Shown here piece after piece: positions 1 to 6,406 of a DNA stretch of 6,408 nt. The DNA lies in NCBI GenBank assembly GCA_938003515.1, contig CALKYL010000322.1, forward strand, positions 1 to 6,408, given 5' to 3'. A program made the position numbers and the translations under genes. Origin of the DNA: an uncultured bacterium. Lineage in GTDB: Bacteria > Planctomycetota > UBA1135 > UBA2386. The notes under the pieces were generated by a model. It was not told where the DNA came from. It saw only the letters and a program-made list of their open reading frames with translations, and ran no database searches. Numbering within the stretch: position 1 is the first letter of the stretch; every line of letters begins with the position of its first letter.

Positions 1-594
1 GGCGCTGGCGATCGCGGTCGCGTCGAGGGCCGCCCGGTAGTGCTCGGCGGCGGCGAGCCCGTCGCCGCGCTCCAGCGCGAGGTCGCCGAGCCGGAGCCGC
101 GCGGCCAGCCCCTTGTCCGCGGTCGGGAAGCGCTCCGCGACCTGCAGCAGCTGGCGCGGCGACAGCGCGGCCAGCGGCCGCTGCAACAGGTCGCCGGCCT
201 CGCGTCCGGCGAGCGCCTCGTAGGCCTCGCGCGCTTTCGGCGACAGGTTGGCGAGCACGGTGACGACGGCGGTGCGGGTGCCGACGAAGCGCCCGGGCGC
301 GACCGGCACGACGCCGTCGGCGTCGACGCGCAGGAGCTCGTGCAGGCGGCGCACGGCGGCGTCCGCCTCGCCGCTCGCGAGCTCGGCGAGCGCCGTCTCG
401 AGTTCGTGGATGTCGTCCTGGGACCGGACCAGCGAGAACAGGTTGTCGTTCTGGCTGGTCGCGAAGTCGATCGGCGTCGGCATCGACCGCCGCGGCAGCC
501 GCTGCGCGCCCGCCGTCGCCGCCGCGAGCGCGCCCGCGCACAGCGCGGCAAGGAGCCGGCCGGTGCGCGGCCTCGCGTTCGTCGCTGCTGCCAT
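1..594 (-). CDS. Secreted TPR-type protein, N-terminal part of a probable PQQ-like beta-propeller protein (cut by window edge)
   Basis: The ATG at 594-592 opens 198 codons that run in frame off the low-coordinate edge, so only the N-terminus is seen. Residues 1-30 look like a Sec signal peptide: a basic start (RPRTGR, 8-13), a hydrophobic Leu/Ala stretch (14-27) and a likely cleavage after TAGA (27-30). Residues about 62-92 and 165-192 are amphipathic helix pairs resembling TPR repeats (for example RLGDLALERGDGLAAAEHYR). The pattern VVPV..GRFVGTR (95-107), LSPKAREAYEAL (118-129) and AERFPTADKGLAARLRLGDLA (153-173) resembles the N-terminal region of planctomycete proteins that go on to a PQQ-binding-like (BamB-type) beta-propeller; that part lies outside the window, so the name is inferred from remembered family pattern. 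The start is supported by the signal peptide, though only a poor GGGA lies 2 nt upstream. A 71-bp gap separates it from the membrane-protein gene; shared transcription is plausible but unproven. It could equally be a plain secreted TPR protein. Confidence 0.8.
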   Translation of the reverse strand, partial: MAAATNARPRTGRLLAALCAGALAAATAGAQRLPRRSMPTPIDFATSQNDNLFSLVRSQDDIHELETALAELASGEADAAVRRLHELLRVDADGVVPVAPGRFVGTRTAVVTVLANLSPKAREAYEALAGREAGDLLQRPLAALSPRQLLQVAERFPTADKGLAARLRLGDLALERGDGLAAAEHYRAALDATAIASA

Positions 595-665
595 GATCCC
601 GTTCGCTAGGTCGCCCAAACCACGTTCTCCAGGTCGTATCGGCTCCGTTTCGTGTGCGTCCCCGC
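595..665. other. Intergenic gap before the TPR-type gene; no clear signal
   Basis: This 71-bp gap lies between the stop of the 803-residue membrane protein and the ATG of the TPR-type gene. At about 63% G+C it is poorer in G+C than the flanking genes. I see no strong inverted repeat followed by a T-run and no convincing -35/-10 pair. It is the longest gap between genes in the window, so if the TPR-type gene has its own promoter it is most likely here or in the end of the preceding gene. Confidence 0.5.
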
Positions 666-3077
666 TCAGATCAGCCTCGCGCGCTTGCGCAGCAGCCACT
701 CGGCGCCGAGCACGGAGAGCAGCAGCAGCAGCGACCAGACGGTGTCCCAGACCTGCCGGGTGCGGGTGTCCTCCCGGGTCTCGTACGACTTCCGCGCGGC
801 GAAGTCGGCGACGAGCCCGGCGGCGTCGCCGAGGAAGACGTAGCGGCCGCTGTTGTCGACGCCGTGGCTGGCCTCGGCGATGCGACGCAGGGTGTCCGCG
901 TCCTGGCTCGAGTCCGCGAGCTCCTGGTCCGGGATGCGCACGAGCACGTCCTCGCGCGCCAGCACGGTGTCGGCCGGGTTCTGGTTGGCGAACACGAGGA
1001 AGCTGAACGCGCCCGGCTCGGGCATCGTGAAGCTCGCCTGGTAGAGCCCGGGTTCGCCGGGCACCGGGCGCAACAGGCGTCGCTGCGCGTCCCCCTCGGC
1101 GTCGCGCAGGAACACCGGCTGCTCGTCGGCGACCGCGGGCTGCAGCTCGACGTCGTAGACGCGCAGCTGCACGCGTACGCGGTCGCCGGTCTCGCACAGC
1201 GTCTTGTCGACCGTCAGCTCGAGGAGGTCGTTGCGGCGCTCGAGCCGGCCGCGGGCGAGGTGGCGCACGACGTTGCGCCAGAACGCGTCCATGTAGAGCT
1301 CGGCGTACGGGTCGCGCCACCGCCACGTCTCGTCGGTCGCGAGGAAGAACGTGGTGCCGCGCGGGAAGGGCGCCGTGACGGCGATCGGACGCAGGCCGTA
1401 GGCGTTCTGGTCGGTCGGGTGCCGCAGCAGGACGCTGGCGCCCGGCTTCGCCCGCTGCACCGGGTAGTAGACGAAGAAGCCCGGCAGTCCCTGCTCCCAC
1501 AGCCTGCGGTTGAACGCCGGGTCGCGCTGCAGCAGCAGGATCTCGTGCGGGTTCAGCGGGTTCTCGAGCACGGGCCGGAACGACGTCGCGCGCGCGGGCG
1601 CGTTGTTCGCGAGCCAGCCCGGATCCTCGAGCACGACCGGCAGCAGGTCCTGCACCGGCGTGTTGCGGTAGCGCTCGGGCATCGCCGCGTCGCCGAACAG
1701 GAACCCGACGCCGCCGCCGAACTCGACGAAGCGCACGAGCATCTCGAGCCAGTTGCGGCGGCCCTCCTCGCTCGGCGCGATGCGTTCGGGGGGCACGTCG
1801 CCGAGCAGCACGACGTGGTAGGCGAACAGCTCCTTCTCGGTGCGCGGCACGTCGCGCAGCGGCGGCAGCTCCTGCGAGTGCTCCTGCTCGAAGCGGGGGC
1901 TCGCGTCGAACAGCACCGCCTGCATCTGGATCGACGGGTCGACGCGCTTCAGCGCGTTCTTGACGTAGCGGTACTCCCACCGCGGCAGGTCCTCGACGTA
2001 GAGCACGCGGATGCGCTCGTCCTCGACGCGCAGGAAGCGCGTGTCCTCGTTGTCGTCGAGCTGGCTCTCCTCCGCGAGCGGCGCCAGCGTGAACTTGAGC
2101 GTCCAGTCGCCGGCCTCCTGGAAGGCGTGCACGATGCGGACCTTGGTGCTCTCGCCGTCGGCGGGCAGCACGTCGCTCGCGGCGGGCAGGGGCAGGAACG
2201 GGCCGCCGTCGCGCGAGCCCGTCAGCTGCACCTGCGCGCGCTCACCCGCGAGTCCTTCGGCGCGCAGCGTCACGTCGAACGACACCTGCTCCTCGCGCAG
2301 CGCTTCCTTCGGCCCCGGCGGTCCGACCAGCCACGCGTTGCGCGGCGGCTCGGGGTCGCCGACGCCGATCGTGTGCAGCGCGATGCCGCGCAGGCCGTAG
2401 TTGCGCGCGACCTCGACCGGGTCGAGGCCCGCGTTGTTGCGGCCGTCGCTGACCAGGACCACGGCGTCGAGGTTGGCCCCGGTCGCGCTTTGCAGGTGCA
2501 GATCGAGCGCGTCGCCCAGCGACGTGCGGTTGCCGCGGGCGTTGAGCTCGTCGAGGGTGCGCACCGGCGTCGGCTTGCGCTCCACGCGATAGAGCCGCAC
2601 GTCGTGCGTCTCGCGCAGCTGCGTCAGGAGTCCGCGCTCGTGTTCGAGCACGTCCTGCACCAGCTCGGCGCGCGTGATGCGGCCGAGCTCTGTCTCGCCG
2701 ACCCACGGGCGCAGCGGGTCCTGCTGCTCGGCTTCGGGGTAGCGGTCCTTGCGCGCCATGCTCGCCGAGTCGTCGACGAGCACGTGCACCTGGTTGCGGC
2801 TCTTGCGGTAGGTCGTGATCTCGAACGCCGGCTGGAACAGCAGCACGCAGCAGATCAGGATCGCGAGCCAGCGCAGCGCCGACAGCGCCACGCGCGTCGG
2901 CCGTTCGAGCCGCGTCAGCCCGCTGTAGGACCACCACGCGAAGACGGCGCTGCCGGGCAAGACGATCAGCGCCACGACCCACAGCGGCGGCGCGGACAGG
3001 AAGCGGAACGTCTCCTCGACGTAGGTGCTCGTCTCGGCGGGCCCCTGCGGCAGCGTGTCCTGGATCGTGGTCGGCAT
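666..3077 (-). CDS. Membrane-anchored vWA protein with degenerate glutamine-amidotransferase-like domain
   Basis: This 803-residue protein runs from ATG (3077-3075) to TGA (668-666). Membrane helices lie at about 31-50 and 65-83, joined by a basic loop (LTRLERPTR), and a third lies at 781-796 followed by a basic tail (RKRAR). The positive-inside rule therefore puts the bulk of the protein in the periplasm. A vWA domain (about 97-245) has the full MIDAS set: D102-x-S104-x-S106, T185 (NRTSLGDAL) and D211 (LVSDGRNN). A beta-sandwich-like linker (about 260-350) is followed by a class I glutamine-amidotransferase-like fold (about 355-610), seen in RIRVLYVEDLPRWEYRYVKN, HVVLLGDV, FGGGVGFLFGD and LATDETWRWRDPY. 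The usual Cys of the nucleophile elbow is absent (GGGVGFLFG), so enzyme activity is unlikely. Another beta-rich region fills about 615-715. The size and order match the vWA membrane proteins that follow DUF58 and BatA genes in planctomycetes. It starts 9 bp after the upstream gene; the nearest GGAG is 13 nt before the ATG, so translation may be coupled. Substrate unknown. Confidence 0.93.
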   Translation of the reverse strand: MPTTIQDTLPQGPAETSTYVEETFRFLSAPPLWVVALIVLPGSAVFAWWSYSGLTRLERPTRVALSALRWLAILICCVLLFQPAFEITTYRKSRNQVHVLVDDSASMARKDRYPEAEQQDPLRPWVGETELGRITRAELVQDVLEHERGLLTQLRETHDVRLYRVERKPTPVRTLDELNARGNRTSLGDALDLHLQSATGANLDAVVLVSDGRNNAGLDPVEVARNYGLRGIALHTIGVGDPEPPRNAWLVGPPGPKEALREEQVSFDVTLRAEGLAGERAQVQLTGSRDGGPFLPLPAASDVLPADGESTKVRIVHAFQEAGDWTLKFTLAPLAEESQLDDNEDTRFLRVEDERIRVLYVEDLPRWEYRYVKNALKRVDPSIQMQAVLFDASPRFEQEHSQELPPLRDVPRTEKELFAYHVVLLGDVPPERIAPSEEGRRNWLEMLVRFVEFGGGVGFLFGDAAMPERYRNTPVQDLLPVVLEDPGWLANNAPARATSFRPVLENPLNPHEILLLQRDPAFNRRLWEQGLPGFFVYYPVQRAKPGASVLLRHPTDQNAYGLRPIAVTAPFPRGTTFFLATDETWRWRDPYAELYMDAFWRNVVRHLARGRLERRNDLLELTVDKTLCETGDRVRVQLRVYDVELQPAVADEQPVFLRDAEGDAQRRLLRPVPGEPGLYQASFTMPEPGAFSFLVFANQNPADTVLAREDVLVRIPDQELADSSQDADTLRRIAEASHGVDNSGRYVFLGDAAGLVADFAARKSYETREDTRTRQVWDTVWSLLLLLSVLGAEWLLRKRARLI

Positions 3078-3086
3078 CGAAGTCGT

Positions 3087-5354
3087 TCAGCTCCGCCGCG
3101 CGGCGACGTGGCGCGCGAGCGCCGCCTCGCCGAGCACGAGGAGCAGGGTCATCAGCAGCAGCGACGGGCCGAGGTCGCTGCGGTCGGGGGAGTCCTCGGC
3201 GTCGCGCACGGCCGGCAGCGCGTCGAGCACGCGTTCGACGCCGAGCGCCGCGGCGGCCTCCGCGTGGGCGGGGTAGCGCAGGCGGCCCTCCTCGGGATCG
3301 ACGTTGACCGCGAACGGCAGCGTCAGGGGCTCCTTGCCCGCTTCGCGGTCGAGCACCAGGTCGCAGACGTAGAACCCGGCGAACACGGTGTCCGGGAACG
3401 GCGGCAGCGCGAAGCGCCCACCGGGCAGCGCGCGCGCGTTCTCGGCGACCGGCGCCGCCGGCCGGCCGTCCCGCTCCGGCCGCCGCATCTCGATGTCGGC
3501 GGGGCGGGCGGGCAGCGAGCACGACAGCGCGCTGCCGACCGTCGCCGCGAACGGGTCGGTCGCCGGCAGCGCGAGCCACTTGACGAGGCCGTGCAGCAGC
3601 GGGAACGCGACCAGCGGGTCGTCGAGGCGGTTCCAGCGGTCGGCGTCGTATTCCGAGCCGATCGGCGAGGTCAGGAACACCGCGTGGCCTTCGCCGAACG
3701 GCCTCGCGACGGCGAGCGGCGTCTGGTCGGCGTCGGTGACGCGCAGCACCGTGACGGCGTCCTCGTGCAGCGACTCCGGCGCCACGCCGTGCCACCGCCA
3801 CACCGGGATCGCCTGCAGGATCTCGCGGTAGACGTCCTCTTCGAACTCGCGCAGCAGCGGGTGGCCCTCGGCCGCGATGCTCGGCGCGCGCAGCACCGCG
3901 CTGCCCGGCGCGCCGCCGAGCGGCGGCAGCAGCCGGAACGGCATCGGGCCCTCGCCGGCCCGGTGCAGGTGCAGGTTGTAGCTCTCGATCTCGGTGCGCG
4001 GGCCGAACTGGCAGCACAGCCCGCTGCCGGCCCGCAGCGCGTCGGCGATCGCGGACGCCGCGCGGTCGTTGAGCCGCTCGACGTCGGCCAGCACCACGAC
4101 GTCGTGGTCCTTGGGCGTGCACTGGCCGCCCAGCAGCGTGACGATGTCGACGACCTCGACGGCGAACGTCGGCAGCGCGCTCGGGTCGGGGTCGAGCATC
4201 GCGCGCCACAGGTAGGCGTAGCTCTTCAGCGGATCCCCGCCGGCCTTGCCGTCGACGAGCAGGATGCGGATGCGGTCGCGCACCTCGACTGCGAGGAAGC
4301 GCTCGTCGTCGGCGGCCAGCGCGTCCTGCACCAGCGCCGCGCGCACCCGGTGGCGGCCGGCGGTGCGGAACGTCAGCTGGAAGTCGGCCTCGCCCTCGGC
4401 CCCGGCCGGCACCTCGACGATCTTGCGCATCGGCTCGCCGCCGTCGATGTCGAGGGTGACCTCGCACGTCGCGGTCGTCTCGCCGAGGTTGCGCAGCGTC
4501 GCGACGACCTCCGCCGGCGCCTTCTGCACGGCCGCCGGCTCGGTGAGGCGCAGGTCGGTGATCTGCACGTTGTCGACCGCGCCGCCCAGGCCGCCGCCGG
4601 CCATCGGGCCGACGTCGATCCAGTGGATCTGCGCGGCCTCGCGGCTCGCGATCCGCTCGACCACGTCGCGCAGCGTGTCGGCGAGCTCCGGGCGCTGCTC
4701 CCCGCCGGACTCGGCGAGGCTGTCGCCGAGCGCGGTCGCCTGCAGGTCGGTCAGCACGTAGACCTGCGCCAGCGCGTCGTCCGCCTCCTCGAGCGCGTCG
4801 GCGACCTGCGTCAGCGCCTCGGTCAGGTCGCCGGCCGCGTCGTCGGGCTTCTGCAGCTGCAGCCAGCCCGCCCGGACCGTCGCGAGGTCGAGGTCCTGGC
4901 GCACGACGAACCGCGGTCGCACGCCGGCGAACACCAGCGTCACCTTGTCGTTGCGGTTGGGGTTCTGCTCGAACCGGTCGAGCAGGCGGCCGACCAGCGT
5001 GCGCGCGCGCTCGAACGGGGTGGGTGCCCCGTCGAGGCGCAGACCCATGCTGTAGCTGCCGTCGAGCACCAGCACGTGGTGCACGACGCCGGCGCCGGAC
5101 AACAGCCCGGCGACCTGCTGCAACAGCGGTCGCGCGATGGCCAGCGCCAGCACGATCGGCACCAGGCAGCGCAGCAGCAGCAGCAGCAGGTTCTCGTTGC
5201 GCAGCCGGTTGCGCTGCTTCTGGTAGGCGCGCAACAGGAAGTCCATCGCCGCCCAGGGCCGCCGCTTGTGCCGCTGCCGGTTGAGCAGGTGGATGATCAG
5301 CGGCACGGCGAACAACAGCGCGCCGGCCAGCAGGGCTGGGTTCAGGAACTGCAC
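3087..5354 (-). CDS. BatA-type membrane protein with vWA domain and amidotransferase-like domain
   Basis: This 755-residue protein starts at GTG (5354-5352) and stops at TGA (3089-3087). The start gives MQFLNPALLAGALLF, the standard opening of BatA (aerotolerance regulator) N-terminal domains, followed by the family-typical HLLNRQRHKRRPWAAMDFL. Helix 1 spans about 6-24 and helix 2 about 55-77, with a strongly basic loop between them, so the rest should be periplasmic. The vWA domain (about 92-250) has an intact MIDAS: D98-x-S100-x-S102, T178 (GDLTEAL) and D203 (LTDLQAT). Residues about 260-355 look like a CARDB-type beta sandwich. About 360-600 is an amidotransferase-like fold (RIRILLVDGKAGGDPLKSY, DHDVVVLADVERL). 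Its Cys pair C447/C448 (GSGLCCQFG) sits near the nucleophile elbow, but I see no matching His-Glu pair. A C-terminal helix lies at 730-747 with a basic tail. The gene begins 13 bp after the DUF58 gene and ends 9 bp before the next, whose product has the same layout; the two may pair in one complex. Function beyond the family level is unknown. Confidence 0.93.
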   Translation of the reverse strand: MQFLNPALLAGALLFAVPLIIHLLNRQRHKRRPWAAMDFLLRAYQKQRNRLRNENLLLLLLRCLVPIVLALAIARPLLQQVAGLLSGAGVVHHVLVLDGSYSMGLRLDGAPTPFERARTLVGRLLDRFEQNPNRNDKVTLVFAGVRPRFVVRQDLDLATVRAGWLQLQKPDDAAGDLTEALTQVADALEEADDALAQVYVLTDLQATALGDSLAESGGEQRPELADTLRDVVERIASREAAQIHWIDVGPMAGGGLGGAVDNVQITDLRLTEPAAVQKAPAEVVATLRNLGETTATCEVTLDIDGGEPMRKIVEVPAGAEGEADFQLTFRTAGRHRVRAALVQDALAADDERFLAVEVRDRIRILLVDGKAGGDPLKSYAYLWRAMLDPDPSALPTFAVEVVDIVTLLGGQCTPKDHDVVVLADVERLNDRAASAIADALRAGSGLCCQFGPRTEIESYNLHLHRAGEGPMPFRLLPPLGGAPGSAVLRAPSIAAEGHPLLREFEEDVYREILQAIPVWRWHGVAPESLHEDAVTVLRVTDADQTPLAVARPFGEGHAVFLTSPIGSEYDADRWNRLDDPLVAFPLLHGLVKWLALPATDPFAATVGSALSCSLPARPADIEMRRPERDGRPAAPVAENARALPGGRFALPPFPDTVFAGFYVCDLVLDREAGKEPLTLPFAVNVDPEEGRLRYPAHAEAAAALGVERVLDALPAVRDAEDSPDRSDLGPSLLLMTLLLVLGEAALARHVAARRS
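5172..5189 (-). repeat. (CTG)6 trinucleotide run inside a membrane helix
   Basis: Six perfect CAG units on the plus strand read as six CTG leucine codons on the coding strand, residues 56-61 of the BatA-type protein, at the start of its second membrane helix. Length changes here would keep the frame and only lengthen or shorten the helix. The run is explained by leucine demand plus strong preference for CTG. Confidence 0.75.
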
Positions 5355-5364
5355 GTACGGCGCG

Positions 5365-5369
5365 CCCTC
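5365..5369 (-). promoter_or_regulatory. Ribosome binding site of the BatA-type gene
   Basis: GAGGG on the coding strand overlaps the TGA stop of the DUF58 gene (TGAGGG) and lies 10 nt before the GTG at 5354. It supports the GTG start, together with the family-typical MQFLNP opening, and suggests that ribosomes ending DUF58 can reinitiate on the next gene. Confidence 0.55.
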
Positions 5370-6282
5370 ACTTCTTGCGCTTCGCGCGCGCGGCGCGCGC
5401 GCTCAGATAGGACGTCAGCACGACGTCGAGCGGGTTGTCGGTGACGACCCGGACGTAGTCGATGCGCTGCGCCAGGCAGCCGCGCCGGATCTCTTCGGCG
5501 AAGCCCTCGATCTCGGCGAGGTAGGCGTCGCGCAGCGAGCGCGGATCGCACAACAGCTCGGGCAGCTCCTCGAGCCCCTCGAACAGCGTCATGCGTTCGA
5601 ACGGGAACTGGACCTCGTCGCGGTCGAGCGCGTGGAAGACGACGATGTCGTGGCCGCGGCTGCGGATCTCGCGCAGGCCCTGCAGGACCTCCTTCGGCTC
5701 GTCGAACAGGTCGCTGAAGATCAGCACCATGCCGCGCTGCTTCAGCTTGCCGGCGAGCTCGTGCAGCACGGCGCCGATCTTCGTCTTCTGCTCGCGCGCC
5801 TTCGCCTGCTCGAGCGCCTGGAACAGGTTGCCGAGGCTCTGCCGCGTGTTCGACGGCGGGACCTGCCGCGCGACCTTCTCGTCGAACAGCGTCAGGCCGA
5901 CGGCGTCCGCCTGCTGCTGGATCAGGAACGCGAGCGACGCGCAGGCGGTCGCGGCGTAGTCGAACTTCGACATGCCGCCGTCGTGGCCGTAGTTCATCGA
6001 CTGGGACTGGTCGAGGAACAGGTGCGCGCGGAGGTTGGTCTCCTCTTCGTACTGCTTGATGACGAAGCGGTCGGCCTTCCCGAAGATCTTCCAGTCGAGG
6101 TGCCGCAGGTCGTCGCCCGGCACGTATTCGCGGTGCTGCGCGAACTCGACGGAGAAGCCGCGGTAGGGCGACTTGTGCATCCCGGTCACGAAGCCCTCGA
6201 CGACCAGCCGCGCGCGCAGCTCGAGCCGCGCGACCTTGTCGAGCACGTGCGGATCGAGGTAGTTGGTCGGGATCTCGGTCAC
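5368..6282 (-). CDS. DUF58 family protein with vWA-like fold, cytoplasmic
   Basis: This 304-residue protein runs from GTG (6282-6280) to TGA (5370-5368). It carries the DUF58 signature almost unbroken: GMHKSPYRGFSVEFAQHREY (34-53), PGDDLRHLDWKIFGKADR (55-72) and IKQYEEETNLR (75-85). A vWA-like domain follows, with the metal-site residues D91-x-S93-x-S95 (LDQSQSMNYG), probably T167 (KTKIGAVLHEL) and D191 (IFSDLFDEP). No membrane helix or signal peptide is present, so it is cytoplasmic; length is typical of the helix-free form of the family. The C-terminus ends in a basic tail (SARAARAKRKK) that could touch the membrane or a partner. In the known gene order MoxR ATPase-DUF58-BatA-vWA membrane protein, DUF58 is thought to act with the ATPase on a shared substrate; here the ATPase is not in the window. 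The GTG is chosen for its GGAGG at 5-nt spacing, for the family-typical N-terminus, and because the frame upstream holds no ATG, GTG, TTG or CTG. Confidence 0.95.
   Translation of the reverse strand: MTEIPTNYLDPHVLDKVARLELRARLVVEGFVTGMHKSPYRGFSVEFAQHREYVPGDDLRHLDWKIFGKADRFVIKQYEEETNLRAHLFLDQSQSMNYGHDGGMSKFDYAATACASLAFLIQQQADAVGLTLFDEKVARQVPPSNTRQSLGNLFQALEQAKAREQKTKIGAVLHELAGKLKQRGMVLIFSDLFDEPKEVLQGLREIRSRGHDIVVFHALDRDEVQFPFERMTLFEGLEELPELLCDPRSLRDAYLAEIEGFAEEIRRGCLAQRIDYVRVVTDNPLDVVLTSYLSARAARAKRKK
5383..5402. repeat. 20-bp tract of alternating C and G
   Basis: Two 10-bp alternating C/G blocks meet with one phase slip at 5392-5393. Each block is its own reverse complement, so the RNA could fold into a very stable GC hairpin. 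It lies in the last codons of the DUF58 gene (part of the Ser-Ala-Arg-Ala-Ala-Arg-Ala tail) and 29-48 nt before the GTG of the BatA-type gene. The tract is certain; any regulatory or Z-DNA role is speculative. Confidence 0.6.
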
Positions 6283-6287
6283 GCGCC

Positions 6288-6292
6288 CCTCC
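6288..6292 (-). promoter_or_regulatory. Ribosome binding site of the DUF58 gene
   Basis: A perfect GGAGG on the coding strand (within CGGAGGGGCGC, 6293-6283) stands 5 nt before the GTG at 6282-6280. It is the strongest Shine-Dalgarno site in the window and decides the non-ATG start of the DUF58 gene. Confidence 0.8.
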
Positions 6293-6387
6293 GAGCCGTC
6301 GGCCGTCGCAGACCGTGCGCCGGTGCGTGCGCCGCTTGCTGCTCCGGCCCGATCCGCGGACGATCCGAGAAGGTCGCGTCGCCATGT

Positions 6388-6406
6388 GTCGCGCCGGAGG
6401 CGCGAC
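6388..6406. terminator. Perfect GC hairpin, possible terminator
   Basis: An 8-bp perfect inverted repeat (GTCGCGCC and GGCGCGAC on the minus strand) flanks a 3-nt TCC loop. No T-run follows on the minus strand (ACACATGG comes next), and the plus-strand downstream side is cut by the window edge. It could end transcription of a gene beyond position 6408, as many GC-rich genomes use hairpins with poor U-tracts, or it may be a chance fold in very GC-rich DNA. Confidence 0.3.

Noticed and set aside
40..1044. Plus-strand frames opposite the TPR-type gene and the end of the 803-residue gene
   Set aside because: Their products are Arg/Ala/Ser-rich shadows; the minus strand has a signal peptide and TPR-like pattern at 1-594 and a standard C-terminal membrane helix near 666.
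2242..4467. Minus-strand 741-codon frame crossing the junction of the two membrane-protein genes
   Set aside because: It is an out-of-frame reading of both genes, giving Arg/Ala/Pro-rich sequence with no domain pattern.
666..5354. The two membrane proteins as one protein split by a stop or frameshift
   Set aside because: They share a register across the TGA and 9-bp gap, but each has its own complete set of N-terminal helices, vWA domain and C-terminal helix, so they are two whole genes.
654..5444. Very long plus-strand open frame as a real gene
   Set aside because: It is the codon-aligned complement of two genes with clear domains and motifs; its translation is low-complexity and rich in Arg, Gln and His, and codon bias accounts for the absence of stops.
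5342..6385. Minus-strand 347-codon frame starting at an ATG upstream of DUF58
   Set aside because: It overlaps the DUF58 gene in another frame and translates to Arg/Ala-rich low-complexity sequence, while DUF58 has unmistakable family motifs and a strong ribosome binding site.
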